In this document: positions 45,043 to 56,537 of the stretch, piece by piece
Layout: every line of letters begins with the position of its first letter
How positions within the stretch are numbered: the first letter of the stretch is position 1
The notes under the pieces: model-generated
Database searches by the model: none
What the model was told of the DNA's origin: nothing
What the model saw: only the letters and a program-made list of their open reading frames with translations
Source: Ascidia mentula
Taxonomy: Eukaryota > Chordata > Ascidiacea > Phlebobranchia > Ascidiidae
DNA length: 64,000 bases
NCBI GenBank assembly: GCA_947561715.1
Contig: OX387197.1
Coordinates: 22,594,266 to 22,658,265, forward strand
Direction of reading: 5' to 3'
Position numbers and translations under genes: made by a program

Positions 45043-45770
45043 AATGTTAACAAAACAATCTGCAGAAAAAAACAGTGGCGCTATGAACTTTTGCAGCTCC
45101 TTTTGTGTTCAGGTCAAAACACTCAGCTACTTTGGAAAGGAAGTCTTTTCGAGATCACTCACGTTGGTATAAGCTGCCGCAGTCATAGCTATAACGTTAT
45201 GAAAACGTTATACATGCTGGCGTAGACGTCTGCACAATGTCAATATTACTCTTTTCTCTACCAAGATGTACGTGCGATCTCTACTTATACTTGCTTCTGT
45301 CAAGCCTAAACAACTCTTGTCCGTTTTTGCCTATTTGGTCTATTAGTAACTACATCAGACTATAAAGCCAGCACATACTTGCAAAAATTCAGCCCAATAT
45401 TGCATTGAACGACTGCCTTAATCACAAAGTCTGTTGTGATCTCAATCAAACGTAAATATAGCGGGGTCTTGTGAAAGCGATACTATGGTATCAAATCATA
45501 TGTTAGTGAAGGCTTAAAGTAGGCCTTATGTATACCATCATAATGCACAGTGAACATCTCTCCAGCGCTAACAGGAAACAGTATATATTCGGTCAGGAAA
45601 TGTGTGACTTGTGACATATGGGCCGAATCCTTTTCAACTGTGGATTTTTCGTTTCAATGACTCTTCCAATTGAAATACAGAGATGAATAGGACATAATGT
45701 TGAATAATGTAGGGCATGGAACTACACGCGTGAGCATTATTTTATTTTTACTAAATATTCCTTTCAACAG
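45043..45770. other. Intergenic, no gene recognised
   Basis: Upstream of the minus-strand methyltransferase; no domain or repeat is identified. Confidence 0.4.
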
Positions 45771-45880
45771 AGCATCTCATAAGGAGCGATCTCGGCAACA
45801 AACTTCGTCTCCAGGTTACGAAAATTTTCTACCCACACAACATCAGCTAAACACCACCTATTTATTTACAATGCCTCAGA
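45771..45880 (+). pseudogene. Orphan receptor tail exon
   Basis: After the acceptor ttcaacag the sequence reads ASHKERSRQQTSSPGYENFL then PTQHQL, closely like the type-1 tail exon (RQQASPANYENFNPAQHQH). YLFT stands where YEEI is expected. No membrane exon upstream or standard last exon downstream is found. Relic of a lost type-1 gene. Confidence 0.5.
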
Positions 45881-46079
45881 TTACGTTAATTCGCTACAAA
45901 TATCTTAGAGCATTCAAAGTTAAACACTTTACCATACTCAAGGGTCAACAACAGTGACTTAGCAAAATCACATTTAGATAATGTCTTACGCTGACTAACA
46001 CAATTTAGTGATCAAAATTGCACCTCAACTCCATCTGCCTGTTTTACTGTAATAAGCGTTTTTTTATAAATATTTACAG

Positions 46080-46302
46080 AAAAGAAGCAAGTGCAAAAGC
46101 TGAGCTTTACCTGAACATGTGCAGGCATTCGGCTTTCAGCTTGGCAAGACAGAAAAAGGCGAAAAAGGCGGCTGACCACACGACGTCAAAGCAAACAGGA
46201 AAACTGCTGATGCGAACGATAGCAAAACTGTACTTCGGCCCTTCTCACGCAATCTCGAACAGTTTAATGTCCAATGTAAAGAAGAGGACATCAGTTACCT
46301 AA
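46080..46302 (+). CDS. Candidate lone exon, basic, unknown
   Basis: After a good acceptor (tatttacag) an open stretch of about 73 codons reads KEASAKAELYLNMCRHSAF.. with a Lys-rich run RQKKAKKAADH, ending VKKRTSVT and a stop. I recognise no family. It lies just behind the orphan tail exon and could be a divergent tail, part of another gene, or chance. Confidence 0.25.
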
Positions 46303-46544
46303 CAACTGCAATTTAAACGTTTGACGTTACCATGACGTCAAAACTATAAATTAATTCTTGAAATCACAGTGCTATGTATAAGATATGAAATGCTGATTGT
46401 ATTGCCTTTTTCTAAGTTGTCCGAATTTGGTTGGAAATTATGGCCTATTGTAAACCCTTTTGTTATCTGCAACCTCTTTGTCGAAACTTAAAGCTATTTG
46501 ATATTAGTGTAGTGCAACAAAGTGGATTTTGCCTCAAAATCTGT

Positions 46545-46772
46545 GAATAAATACACTTTGTACACATTGCTGGTTTTTATGCTGTGCAAGAAGCAATTGC
46601 TGATTTGAGAAGAATGGTCGCAGCGGGATTTACAAACATTTCTTGCAGACTCAGCTTTCAATATTTACCAAACATTATAGCCATTGAAGTGGATACTGAC
46701 TTACGCGTGCTCACTGCAGCGCACAGGAAAAGGTTCATAAACGTCATTGTCCATACGTTGCCCAACAATTGA
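46545..46772 (+). repeat. Fourth, diverged member of the repeat seen at 480-680
   Basis: It aligns with 480-680, 30110-30310 and 58435-58630 both as DNA (aaatacacttt(a/g)tacac.., cacaggaaaa) and in translation (LPNI..LRVxT..HRK..I(V/Y)TLPN). The unit predates the segmental duplication. Confidence 0.5.
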
Positions 46773-47732
46773 CTTTGGGTATTTGCCTTCTAGAAATTTT
46801 GCTTCAGATGTTTTGTGAGGTTCGGGTCAAGTAATGGATCGAATATGTAACCCCGGAATACCCAGGCTACAAGGTCAAAGTGCATGGGAGGTCAGGTACT
46901 CCAATGCCAGGGAATTAAAGATTCAATTCCCTTTCATAGCGTGAGCCACTTTCCACCCCAACCAATTTTCACTATTTCAGATTACCGTGTGCGGACATAA
47001 TGCATACTATATTAGCAGTCTACCACTATGCCTACAATATTGCACCATGCCAGCAATATTGCATTGTTTATCTCACATGACGGAAAAGCTGACAAGAAAC
47101 ACTGCAGACCTGATATTTTCCAGACGAGGTTGCCAATTAATTTCCCACGATCTTTATCGACCATACCCCCATTTTTTCATAGGAAACGAATAATTTTGTT
47201 TCACAGCAGAAAGCTGAATAAATATGAGTATTTGGATAAATATGCGACCCTATTGATGTCCAACTTTTGACTGGGGCCGGTACCACACGACTATGAAGCA
47301 AGAAAACAACGACGAATGTGCTATATTAATTCAACTTAAATAAATAGTTTTTCGCTAGATTATCCCGGCAACACACCGGTCTCAACTGTGATAAATTTTA
47401 AATTTTCCTATCTCACTTGTCGCATCTGCTTGCAATATTTGAAGCCAATGGGATGAAATTGATTAGTTCGTTACTCAGGAATTGCAAAAAAATAACAGCT
47501 TCTTGCTCTTGCATTTGACTGCATTTAAATCTAAAGACATAGAATATATAAAGAAACTTCTTGTTGAGTTCAATTTCTATAAAATGAAGGCATGGAGGCA
47601 ATAATCCGCACAATAAACGAGTTTATCAGGAACTTAATGGCATATGTGTAAGCATGATGAAATGTGCTGCGAAAAATAGCATGCATTCAATGTACTGCTA
47701 TTTTTGTATTTGGTTGATACGTATTGCACTAT
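46773..47732. other. Intergenic, no gene recognised
   Basis: Includes a short tandem of cctacaatattgcaccatgcc-like units near 47030. Ends in the upstream motif of gene M. Confidence 0.4.
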
Positions 47733-47749
47733 GTGGGTTGGAATCCTAC
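47733..47749 (+). promoter_or_regulatory. Conserved hairpin motif upstream of gene M
   Basis: It reads GTGGGTTGGAATCCTAC, 100 bases before ATG 47833; stem GTGGG/CCTAC with a larger loop. Confidence 0.5.
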
Positions 47750-47832
47750 GTGCGTCTGTACAGTTGTGAATGTTTTGGAAAGTGAATGGATTCTTCTATG
47801 TTCAATCAGTCACTGTTGTGTAAGTCGTGAGA

Positions 47833-49990
47833 ATGAAAGTTTGGAAGATTTTAACTGTGGGTGTCTGTTTGGTTTTACAAGGCAAAGCACAAACATGGCA
47901 CCAGTTTCAAGGTCACGAGTATTACATTGAATACAGTAATGTCAGTTCTTATGCTCAAGCTCAAAGTGGATGTGCTGCAAGGAATGCTAATGTGGCAAAT
48001 GTTAAAACAACAGATGTATTTCACTTTCTTATCAGCCAGATAAATATAACAGGTAAACACTACATGCAATATATAGTCATTTTCTGTCAAATTACTTATT
48101 GACGCAATTGTTAACTAAAGTTTCATACCAAATATTATTCTTTAAAATATAATGCTTTGAACTGATTGTTCCCATTTCACAAAATCTAGTATAAATTTCC
48201 AAGTTACAGATGAAAAAGATTGTTTACATTTCAATTTTTTTCACATTATGTTTGTACTCGAATTGATAGTGTTAAAACGACTACATTGGAGTATTCTTCC
48301 AGATTCTCCCTATTCGTTTTATATCGGTGGTGCGAGAGTCATGGGAACCAACAAGTTTCAGTGGATAGATGGAACAAGTGTTGATGTAGCACAGTGGGGT
48401 GGATCGGAGCCAAACAACCGCGGAGGAAATGAGGATTGTGTGATAATGGGTTGGGTTTATGAACTTGATTCAACATTCGGATGGAGAGATGTTCCCTGCT
48501 CATACTGGTCAAGATATATTTGTCGAAAAAACTATGAAGGTAACACAATTATTGTCTTAAATTTTAACAAGAAATATAACATATACATGCCGTAAACGGT
48601 AAAAAATAAGCGTAGTTTTTTTCTCAGGAAGCACATCATATCAGACTACGATTAGTACAAGTGCTCTACAAACCACGCGAAAAACAACTTCATCTACACT
48701 GCATCCAACAACACACAAATTAACAACTGGATTTACGTCTCGCTTGTCAAGTTACGAGAAAACAACTGAATCCACATCAATTCCAACAACACATATTTCG
48801 GAGACAATAAACCAGCGATTATCTTATGGTTGGTATCCTTTTTTCGTAAATTACAGTAAACTATACATCAAAACTTGTTGTCGGCATTACTATCTGGCTT
48901 ATATTTTACGAAACAAGTGTATAATTATGAATGTTTTGTAAAATAACTACTTTTGCGTAGTGACTAAGGCAAAGTTAAATTTGAATATCCTTTATCTCCT
49001 ACCAAACGTATGAAAAGAACGTAAATAGAGTGATATTTCATCCTATTCATGTTCACAAAAACTACAACAATTTTCCCTTCAGAATCAACCAGCGAACGAA
49101 CAATTTCACCCTTAAAAACCGAAGCAATATCGAGAGCCAGTTTTCTTGATAGTAAGTTTTGAGACTTGTGATCCTGTCTCGCCAAAGTATTTTAGGGATA
49201 TACAAACACTTTTACTCAACTGATAAAAGCAAGCAATGTGTTTAACGAATACTGCCCTTCTGGCAAATTATAGGGCAGTATTCAGCAATAAAATATGCCT
49301 GGCAGCATCAGTAACAATTTATTTAAATGTGTTTAACTACAACCATATCTAGACAAAAACCAAGAAACAAAATTAAGTATTTTCCTTAGTTGAACGCATC
49401 ATCTTTATGTCTGCCGTTGCGACTTTGCTTTTGACAAACATTGCGTGTTGTATTGTGATATGGAGGCTGCGAAAAGGAAAAAGGTAGATTAATATAAGCC
49501 TTACCATCTCAAAGAAACTTAAAAGGTAATATTTTTGGAAGAGTACAACACCTAATACCGCAAGAAGAACCACATCGTCAACAAATAACACCAGGAAACT
49601 ACGAAAATTTCGATCTGTTGCAACAACAACAACAACACCGATATGAAGATATAATATTAGGTGAAGTGCAGAATAAATAACACAACAGAAATTTTCCCCC
49701 CAATTTTTTTTCAGTCGTTCCCATGCGGATACAAGTCCAAAGTACAAATCGTAAAACGAGTTATTATGAAGTGCTTTGGCTAAAACTGATATTCGGAAAC
49801 CTTGGCATATGTTTATGCAATCATACAATTATAGAATAATTTGTTTTAAATAACATTTAGTTGGTTTATAATTGAAACAATTTTGCCAGGTATTCGTGGT
49901 ACGTCAGCTAACCAGCGTCCATCTTACGTGAACGTGAAACTGAACACACCAAGGAGTAATGGAGCTGTATGTGCTGACTTTGCTGTCTAA
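47833..49990 (+). CDS. Gene M: complete type-1 CTLD receptor
   Basis: Exons: 47833-48052 (MKVWKILTVGVCLVLQGKAQ, CTLD first half), 48303-48539 (second half; GGSEPNNRGGNEDCVIMGW, WRDVPC, YICR), 48628-48828 (Thr-rich stalk ending NQRLSYG), 49083-49151 (ESTSERTISPLKTEAIS), 49390-49483 (IERIIFMSAVATLLLTNIAC, membrane), 49542-49660 (GNYENFDLLQQQQQHRYEDI) and 49890-49990 (PSYVNVKLNTPR.., stop). Total 1041 bases, 346 residues. EPN is intact. The tail keeps YENF, YEDI and YVNV but lacks the terminal YxxF. A CAA run in the tail exon makes a polyglutamine stretch. The upstream GTG in frame was not used as start. Confidence 0.87.
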
Positions 49991-50477
49991 TTGCCATCAC
50001 AAACAATTTCGCGTGCTTAGTTTCAATGTTTTGTCTACATGATTTATTACATTGTCTGCATGATTCAGATGAAAGATTTTGCGCTTTTTTTATGAGCAGC
50101 TCACATGTTACACTGATGTTTCGTTTCAAGTAGTTCAACATTTACAGTATTGCTATAATTTCTGTTGTATTGGCTTTTGTTGTCATACTTGAGAAAAAGT
50201 ATGTAAACATGTCGCTTTTACACGCATTGATCACGTGCCGTAGAAGAAGAAAGTGCGTTTACTCAGATGACTTGACATGTACATGCAGTCTTGACAAATA
50301 TTTACTACAGATCACTGGCGATTACGTAAGTGCGACCTACGTGTTTCAGCAAGAGCTCACAAGATGACTTAAAACTGCGTCATAAACAAAATTAACTACT
50401 GAATGTTCCACTTTGGTTGTGTTGTGCTGGGATTTGTTTTCATCAGTGTTCCGTTTGTGCATTTAGTCTGCTATTAT
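49991..50477. other. 3' flank of gene M
   Basis: No gene recognised; ends at the hAT-type insertion. Confidence 0.4.
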
Positions 50478-50889
50478 TAGTGATGCACCGAAACAGCTAT
50501 TTTTATATTCGGCCGAAACCGAATATTCGGCAAAAGTTGCCGAATTAATTCGGCCGAATAAACCGAAATTAATTTTGGTATCCATCTCTTTAAACGCAAT
50601 AAATTTAAACAAAACATATACTGGATTACATCTTATCCAATCACACAGCCTTTTTTGGCGCTTGAACAATAACCTCGTCTTCTGTACCATAAGTGCTTAA
50701 AGTTGATTTTTATCATTTCTGTGAAAGTGAACAAATGCAACGAACATATTCGTACAGTTTAAACAATGATTTTGACCTTTTCTAACTTTGCGTTTCAGCG
50801 TTACATGCAAAAAAAAAGTTTCGAATAATTGCGAAAACCTTAGTTTCGGCCGAATAAATTCGGCAAACCGAACTTTCGGTGCATCCCTA
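50478..50889. mobile_element. hAT-type MITE
   Basis: Terminal inverted repeats TAG(T/G)GATGCACCGAA at 50478-50492 and 50875-50889, internal attcggccgaa palindromes, 412 bases, no transposase. Flanked by an 8 bp target-site duplication, gctattat (50470-50477) and gttattat (50890-50897), with one mismatch. This is the widespread short hAT-derived type. Confidence 0.88.
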
Positions 50890-50897
50890 GTTATTAT

Positions 50898-51756
50898 TTC
50901 ATGGAGAAACCCCATTTTAAGCATTAAAGTAATTTTTTTGCAAAACATTGCGATGGACCATACATAAAACACTGCATCAAATGTGTTGAAATCTATTGCA
51001 AACATTTACGAGTTATCTACAGTGAAAAACATTACGTGTTATCTTCAGTAGGCGAGGATTCCACCTACATGACAAGACGCAAGGCATAGGGATTGTGACG
51101 TTCTGTGCTACACGATTGCGACAGCTTAAATAGCAGTCATGTATTTACGAGAGTGAAATGTGAAAACAATCGCCTTAAGGGGATCAGATGATATAATTGA
51201 CCTTTGCATAAGCTCGCTTGTGCCCTTTGCACTATGCAAATCAACCCCCTTGATAACGATTATCACAAATAAAAAGTTTTTTTGTTGTTGCAGTTAGTAG
51301 ACGTTACCGCTAGGAAAACGTAAGTGAAGCACAGATACTAATTCGTATTTCTTTGTTCTGAATGGAACTGAACGATATTGTGTTAAAAAACTTCATTTAA
51401 AAAAACAAAGTTGTGATTTTCCCAACCAATTTTTGTCCTGGACATAAAATCTTTGCGCCCGACTTCAGTCAAACCCTAAATTGTGAAGGCATTGACAATT
51501 TTTTGAAACTTTGATTAGCAAAGTTTTACAACATAAAGAATCCTACACTTCTGCTATTTTGAAAATGTTCTGACGTCACCACAAAAGTTTGCAGTTTGTA
51601 AAATCTTTACTTGCTATGGTTTGAGTACCAGTTTTTTCCTATGAACATGTAACGTCATGATATCCGAGTGCAGGTTAATTTCTTTTTCCTAGGTGAATTA
51701 AAAGTAAATGCATGTATACAGAGGAGTGGTTTCACGCATTCTGTTGGACACACTAT
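50898..51756. other. Intergenic upstream of gene O
   Basis: No gene or repeat recognised. Confidence 0.4.
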
Positions 51757-51772
51757 GTGGGTTGAAGCCTAC
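51757..51772 (+). promoter_or_regulatory. Conserved hairpin motif upstream of gene O
   Basis: It reads GTGGGTTGAAGCCTAC, 97 bases before ATG 51854. The A-to-G change in the 3' arm turns a U-A pair into U-G, so the stem is kept. Confidence 0.5.
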
Positions 51773-51853
51773 GTTTACTTGACGAAACGTTGTTGTGGAT
51801 TGTGACAAATCTTTGTATCGTGCACTGTTTTCTTGATCAATATATCATGTGCG

Positions 51854-53582
51854 ATGGAGAGGTTTATTTATATACGCTTGATCGCAGGTTTAGCTTTGCT
51901 CGGTAAAGCCCAAACCTGGCACCAGTTTGGAGGTTACGAGTATTACATCGAAAACAGTGCAGTCCGTTCTTATACTCAAGCTCAAAGTGGATGTGCTGCA
52001 AGAAATGCTAATGTGGCAAATGTTAAAACAACTCAAGTGTTCAATTTTCTTGTCGGAAAGATAAACGCAACAGAAGAAAGATGGTCAACAATTGGTAAAA
52101 CTTTTTAAATGTTAAAACTCAATTCGGTTTCGTGAACAAGAAAATTTGTTTCGGTTTTTTGAATTAGAAAGTGCTTAGGGGTGTTTTAGTTGTACGCCGC
52201 TTATAATCCTTTCGCTTTTGAAATTGTTTGTTGGCATGTTCCTAATGTTTCAGACCAATATGTATACTCGTTTTACATCGGTGCTGCGAGAGTCACAGAC
52301 GCCAAAAGGTTTCAGTGGACAGATGGAACAAGTGTTGATGTTGCACAGTGGAATAATGGGGAACCAAACAACTCAGGAGGAAATGAGAATTGTGTGATAA
52401 TGGGTTGGATTTATGAACTTGATTCAACATTCAGATGGAGAGATGTTCCCTGTTCAAAAATATCAAAATATTTTTGTCAAAGAATCATTGAATGTAAATA
52501 TTCGTTAGTCGTATCTAGTGGTACTTAACCGAAAATTTTGTGCACTGTATTTAGTGTGATTATACACACAACATGTTGGACTAAAACCTTGCACATATAT
52601 CATACAATAATTTCAAGTGTTTTATCGCAGCGCAACTGTTAACAAACAAAATTAATTCCATGGAAACCACACAAAAATTAACAACTGTAGTACAATTGCC
52701 TGTAACAACACAAAAAATAACAACTACATCAAGTTTACCTCCCACAATATATATAATGGAAACGACAATGAACGACCATTTTTCGTATGGTATGTATCGT
52801 GGTGTAACACAAACGATATCTAAAAAACTAGTTCCATAACATTTTTTGTGTAGAATCAACAATCGAAGAAAGTGTTTCAATGACAATTTCAGAACCATCC
52901 AGTTGCAGTTGTTTTCGGGGTAAGATATGTACGCACCAAAGTAACGATATAATGTTCGTTGCAAACTTATTAAACGCTCTGCATTTACACGATGGGAAAG
53001 GAAATGTGCAGTAAGTTTGCAGTAAACTAATTTTTATTAAAAGTAGGACATATTAAAAAAGGCATAAAAAGTTGTAACAATAACTACGATTTGTTGCTTC
53101 AGGCGATCACATTGTCTTAATACTTGCTGTTGTGTTCTTGTTCATAACAAACATTGTGTGCTGTGTTGTGATCTGGAAACAGAGAAACGCTAAACGGTAA
53201 CCTCAAATCTACACCACAAATCGCAATTTGATTAAAACTGCAATTTAATCAGGAGTGAACCGAAACAAAACGTTACAATTCTGCCGAAAGCATCTGCCGC
53301 TACGTTAATTCGTCACAACTACAAAATGAACATGCATACAAGAAAATAGCAGGTACTATTTATGACTTGTTGAAATTATGACACTCTCTTTAGGTTTGAG
53401 TGGAACAATGCAATTCGTGTAAATTAATTATTTGCGGATTTCCTCTGCAAACCGTGATTGGTACATAAAATATCCCATATTTAGGTGATACTGGTGCCTC
53501 TGTGTCGAAGAATCCATTTTACGTAAACATAAAAGGCACCGATTCCATAGAAATTGATGCTTTCACAGAGCTTTCGGTTTAA
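51854..53582 (+). CDS. Gene O: type-1 CTLD receptor with frameshifted tail
   Basis: Exons: 51854-52094 (MERFIYIRLIAGLALLGKAQ, CTLD first half, longer end ATEERWSTIG), 52254-52493 (second half; NNGEPNNSGGNENC, WRDVPC, YFCQ), 52631-52789 (Thr-rich stalk ending NDHFSYG), 52854-52919 (ESTIEESVSMTISEPSSCSC), 53103-53196 (GDHIVLILAVVFLFITNIVC, membrane), 53253-53352 (tail) and 53485-53582 (FYVNIKGT..FTELSV, stop). The tail exon is 100 bases where paralogues have 116-119. In the expected frame it stops at a TAG just before the donor; the frame carrying RYVNS..HAYKKI is shifted. The receptor head and membrane segment are sound, so the product would be a surface protein with a non-signalling tail. Confidence 0.78.
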
Positions 53583-54125
53583 ATCTCACAACAACTCTTA
53601 TGGAAAAACTGGATTCAGCTTTTTATATCCTAATATTGATGATTTCTGTATCAAAGCTGTTGTGATAATAATTGTTTTTCTGACTGTTCAAAACACATGA
53701 CATTGAAGAACTTTTGCAAATGCCTTTTTGGAGGATAACAGTGTGCATTGGATGTTGATTCGAACAGTGCATTGTATGGACGTTTATGTCTTCGATGATG
53801 CCGATACTATCGCTCGGTAGTTATTTTTTTTCTTCGCATTTATTGTTTTGTTAATGTTTCATTGCTAACAATAGTTCTTTGTATGGTAGCGTTAACGGTT
53901 TATGTCAACGCGCAATATAGTCGTACGCTCTGTTAAGCCTTCATGCGAAAGCAGTTTTCCTGTGAGCGTATATTTGCCTCGCTTGATCGCTTTTGTACTG
54001 TTTCGACTTACCAGCTGAATGGATTTACAGCCAATGTCAAACTTTGTGAAGCTCAGAGAGTAGCCTATTCGTTGAAACTGCCTTAGTACCACTAGATATT
54101 GATACTGCAGAAGTTTTTGCGATGA
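53583..54125. other. 3' flank of gene O and upstream region of gene N
   Basis: 53880-54125 resembles 56320-56540 upstream of gene P (gaatggatttacagccaa..gaaactgccttagt), marking a shared type-3 upstream unit. This unit lacks the type-1 hairpin motif. Confidence 0.5.
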
Positions 54126-55245
54126 AGCGTTTTGGTACTTGATTGTTGTTTCTATAACAAGTGCTTTTGCCAGCGACTGGAAAAGATTTCAGCATTTCGA
54201 ATACCTAATTGTTTACGAGCAAGTCAGTTCGTTTGAGGAAGCTGTTACTGCATGTGAAATCGGCAACGCCAACGTTGTTAATTTTAAGACGGATTCTATA
54301 CAAAGTTTTCTTGTGAAGAATGTTCGCAAATTGACAGGTAAAGTTTATTCGTGAACTACTATTTTATTGGGTATTTGTGAAATTTGCTGTTTATGTTGAC
54401 AGTATCTTGCCTAAAATATGTTTTACTGACTTTATTGACAGAGTATCCGTATTCCTTCTACATTGGAGCGACAGAAATCGGCGACACCAGGAAATTTCGT
54501 TGGATGGACGGAACTAATGTTGACGAAACGCAGTGGGATGTTGAATCAGGAGAACCAAATGGGGCCAATGAACATTGTGTGATCATGGGTAATTACGGCA
54601 ATGACTTTGATGAAATGTACGGATGGCAAGATATTTCCTGTGATCACACTTCAAGATGCATTTGCCAGAGGAAGGTCGCAGGTAACTTAAAATAATACAT
54701 CATGTACTGTTTTCGCGTGTAAATGTGAACTGAAAAAATCAATCTGGCAGACAGCTTAAACGGTAATCGATCGACAGCCTGCCAGGGTAGCTTGATTCAC
54801 GGATCCAGTAAAGTTCAAACTACTGATTTTTGATCATATACCGTTTTTAATGTTAAAATCAGCTATCCGGTATATAACATTTATCTTTAGTAGGGCCCGT
54901 TCTAAACCTAACTTGCATGTATATGCCTTTAATAAAAAAAGTATTCAAAAGCAAACTTTTCACGCAACACGTCCTTCGCGGTACTACCACGGAAATATAC
55001 TTTCATTCAACCAAACCAAAAAGTCTTACGGCCATCCAGCATTTGTTTCTTGTGCAGAAGAAGTACGGCCATCCGCCTCGGTGCCAACTCCGTCGTCTGA
55101 CCCAATAACGGTCCCTATCATCTTAATATGTGCTGTTGTGCTCGTGTTAATAACAATCATCACTTGTGTTTTGGTAAGGAAGAATAACACCAACCTTTAC
55201 TGTTTTAAGAGTAAGTATTTAGTTTTGGGAACAAATGCAATTTGA
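54126..55245 (+). CDS. Gene N: type-3 CTLD receptor with a short sorting/ITIM-like tail (start codon out of frame)
   Basis: Exons: about 54126-54337 (FWYLIVVSITSAFASDWKRF.., CTLD first half), 54442-54681 (EYPYSFYIGATEIGDTRKF..GEPNGANEHCVIMG..WQDISC..CICQ) and 55058-55245 (EEVRPSASVPTPSSDPITVP, membrane segment IILICAVVLVLITIITCVLV, then KSKYLVLGTNAI, stop). The ATG at 54122 is out of frame: compared with gene P, 4 bases are missing between ATG and TTTTGG, and no other in-frame ATG precedes the signal peptide. SKYLVL fits (S/I/V/L)xYxxL, an ITIM, as well as a YxxPhi endocytic signal. No Thr-rich stalk exon is seen. Probably dead or using an unseen upstream exon. Confidence 0.65.
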
Positions 55246-56537
55246 GTTCGAACTTTGTTTCGTGTATCCTGTCTGCAACTTTTGCTTTTTGCTACTAACA
55301 CTATCATTTATTAATCCAACGTATATCGTTTCCATGTTAGTATACTAGTTAACTGTGTGCTACCGCGCACGTGTTCTGTTCTAGTGTATAAGTGTAATTT
55401 CTTTTTCTTATCCAAACGTCATGTACTGTTTTCTTTTGTCGTTTTTGTTTTGCAGTTGTGTCTAAGTTATAGTGTCATAAACCCGCCAAAAAAGCGATTA
55501 ATGTCATGACAGAATACAAACAAGTCACCTGTACAAAGTGTATTCCATGACTGTTTTATATACAAAACACAATCGCGAATTTATTACTAGCAAAATCTTT
55601 CTGAGCTTTTCCTCAACAAGTGATGACATCATTCGTGTCTCTAGATTCAGAATGCTTGTCATAATACATGACGTAATTCACAACTGTGTCTTAATATATG
55701 CGCAAAAGAGCCATTATGATCAATGAGAGCTGCAGACAGGTTGTATACACGCACTGTTTCGACCTGTAAGGTCTCATCAGTGCAGCTGTTGAAGTGGCTC
55801 TGGCACACAGATTTCCACTTTGTGGTACCTTTCGGTCAATCGTCGATATATTGGGTACCAAACTAGGTACCAATCAACACAGACGACCCACGTGGAGCGC
55901 ACTATGGCCAAAAAAACTGTCTGTGTCATATTCTTATGACGATACCATGGTGTCGTATCCGAAATTACGACTTAAAGCTATCAGATACCAAATATCAACG
56001 ATACTGCAAAGCTCAATATATTATTTCATCTCTCTCCGATTTTTGTAACAGCAGACTGAACTAAAATACGTAGCGTGGGTTGTGGTGCAACAATGTTAAT
56101 GCCTCTACAGTTTAAAAGAAATGCTTTTACTGCTTTTACCGAACAACTTTAAAACTGAGAATACAATCTGCATCTTATTCATAGCACTGTGATATCAAGA
56201 AATAATTCCTCGTTATGACGTCATGGTAACGTCAGACGCCTAAACAGCAGTTGTTACGAAATGACTGTTGTCATGTACTTTACATTCGTCAATAAACTTT
56301 CAAAGATGGCGTTAGAGACGCCGATAGAAAGTTTTGTTGTCGTTGGCCTTCATGTGTCAGCAGTTTTCTTGTGTGAGAAATTTAGCATCGCTTGATCGCC
56401 TTTATACTGTATTAACTTTCTGGCTGAATGGATTTACAGCCAACGTCGGCCTTTGTGAACCTCAGAGTCTTTTCAGAGAAACTGCCTTAGTGCCACTGGT
56501 TCTTGATACAGCGACTGGAAAAGCAGAATTGTTTGCG
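55246..56537. other. Intergenic and upstream region of gene P
   Basis: A GTTTCGACCT-family copy lies at about 55730-55885. A decayed motif gtgggttgtggtgc is near 56075. 56320-56537 is the shared type-3 upstream unit. Confidence 0.45.
55730..55885 (+). repeat. GTTTCGACCT-family copy
   Basis: gctgcagacagg..cactgtttcgacctgtaa and, further on, ccactttgtgg..gggtaccaaactaggtacc follow the same order as at 22857-23035. Confidence 0.55.

Noticed and set aside
49612-49650. CAA microsatellite as a repeat locus of its own
   Set aside because: Short, and it codes Gln within the well-supported tail exon of gene M.
55058-55245. In-exon donor-like aga|gtaagtattt near the end of gene N suggesting a further exon
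   Set aside because: Genes A and P read aataagtattt at the same place and the conserved peptide KYLVLG continues to a shared stop, so it is coding sequence.
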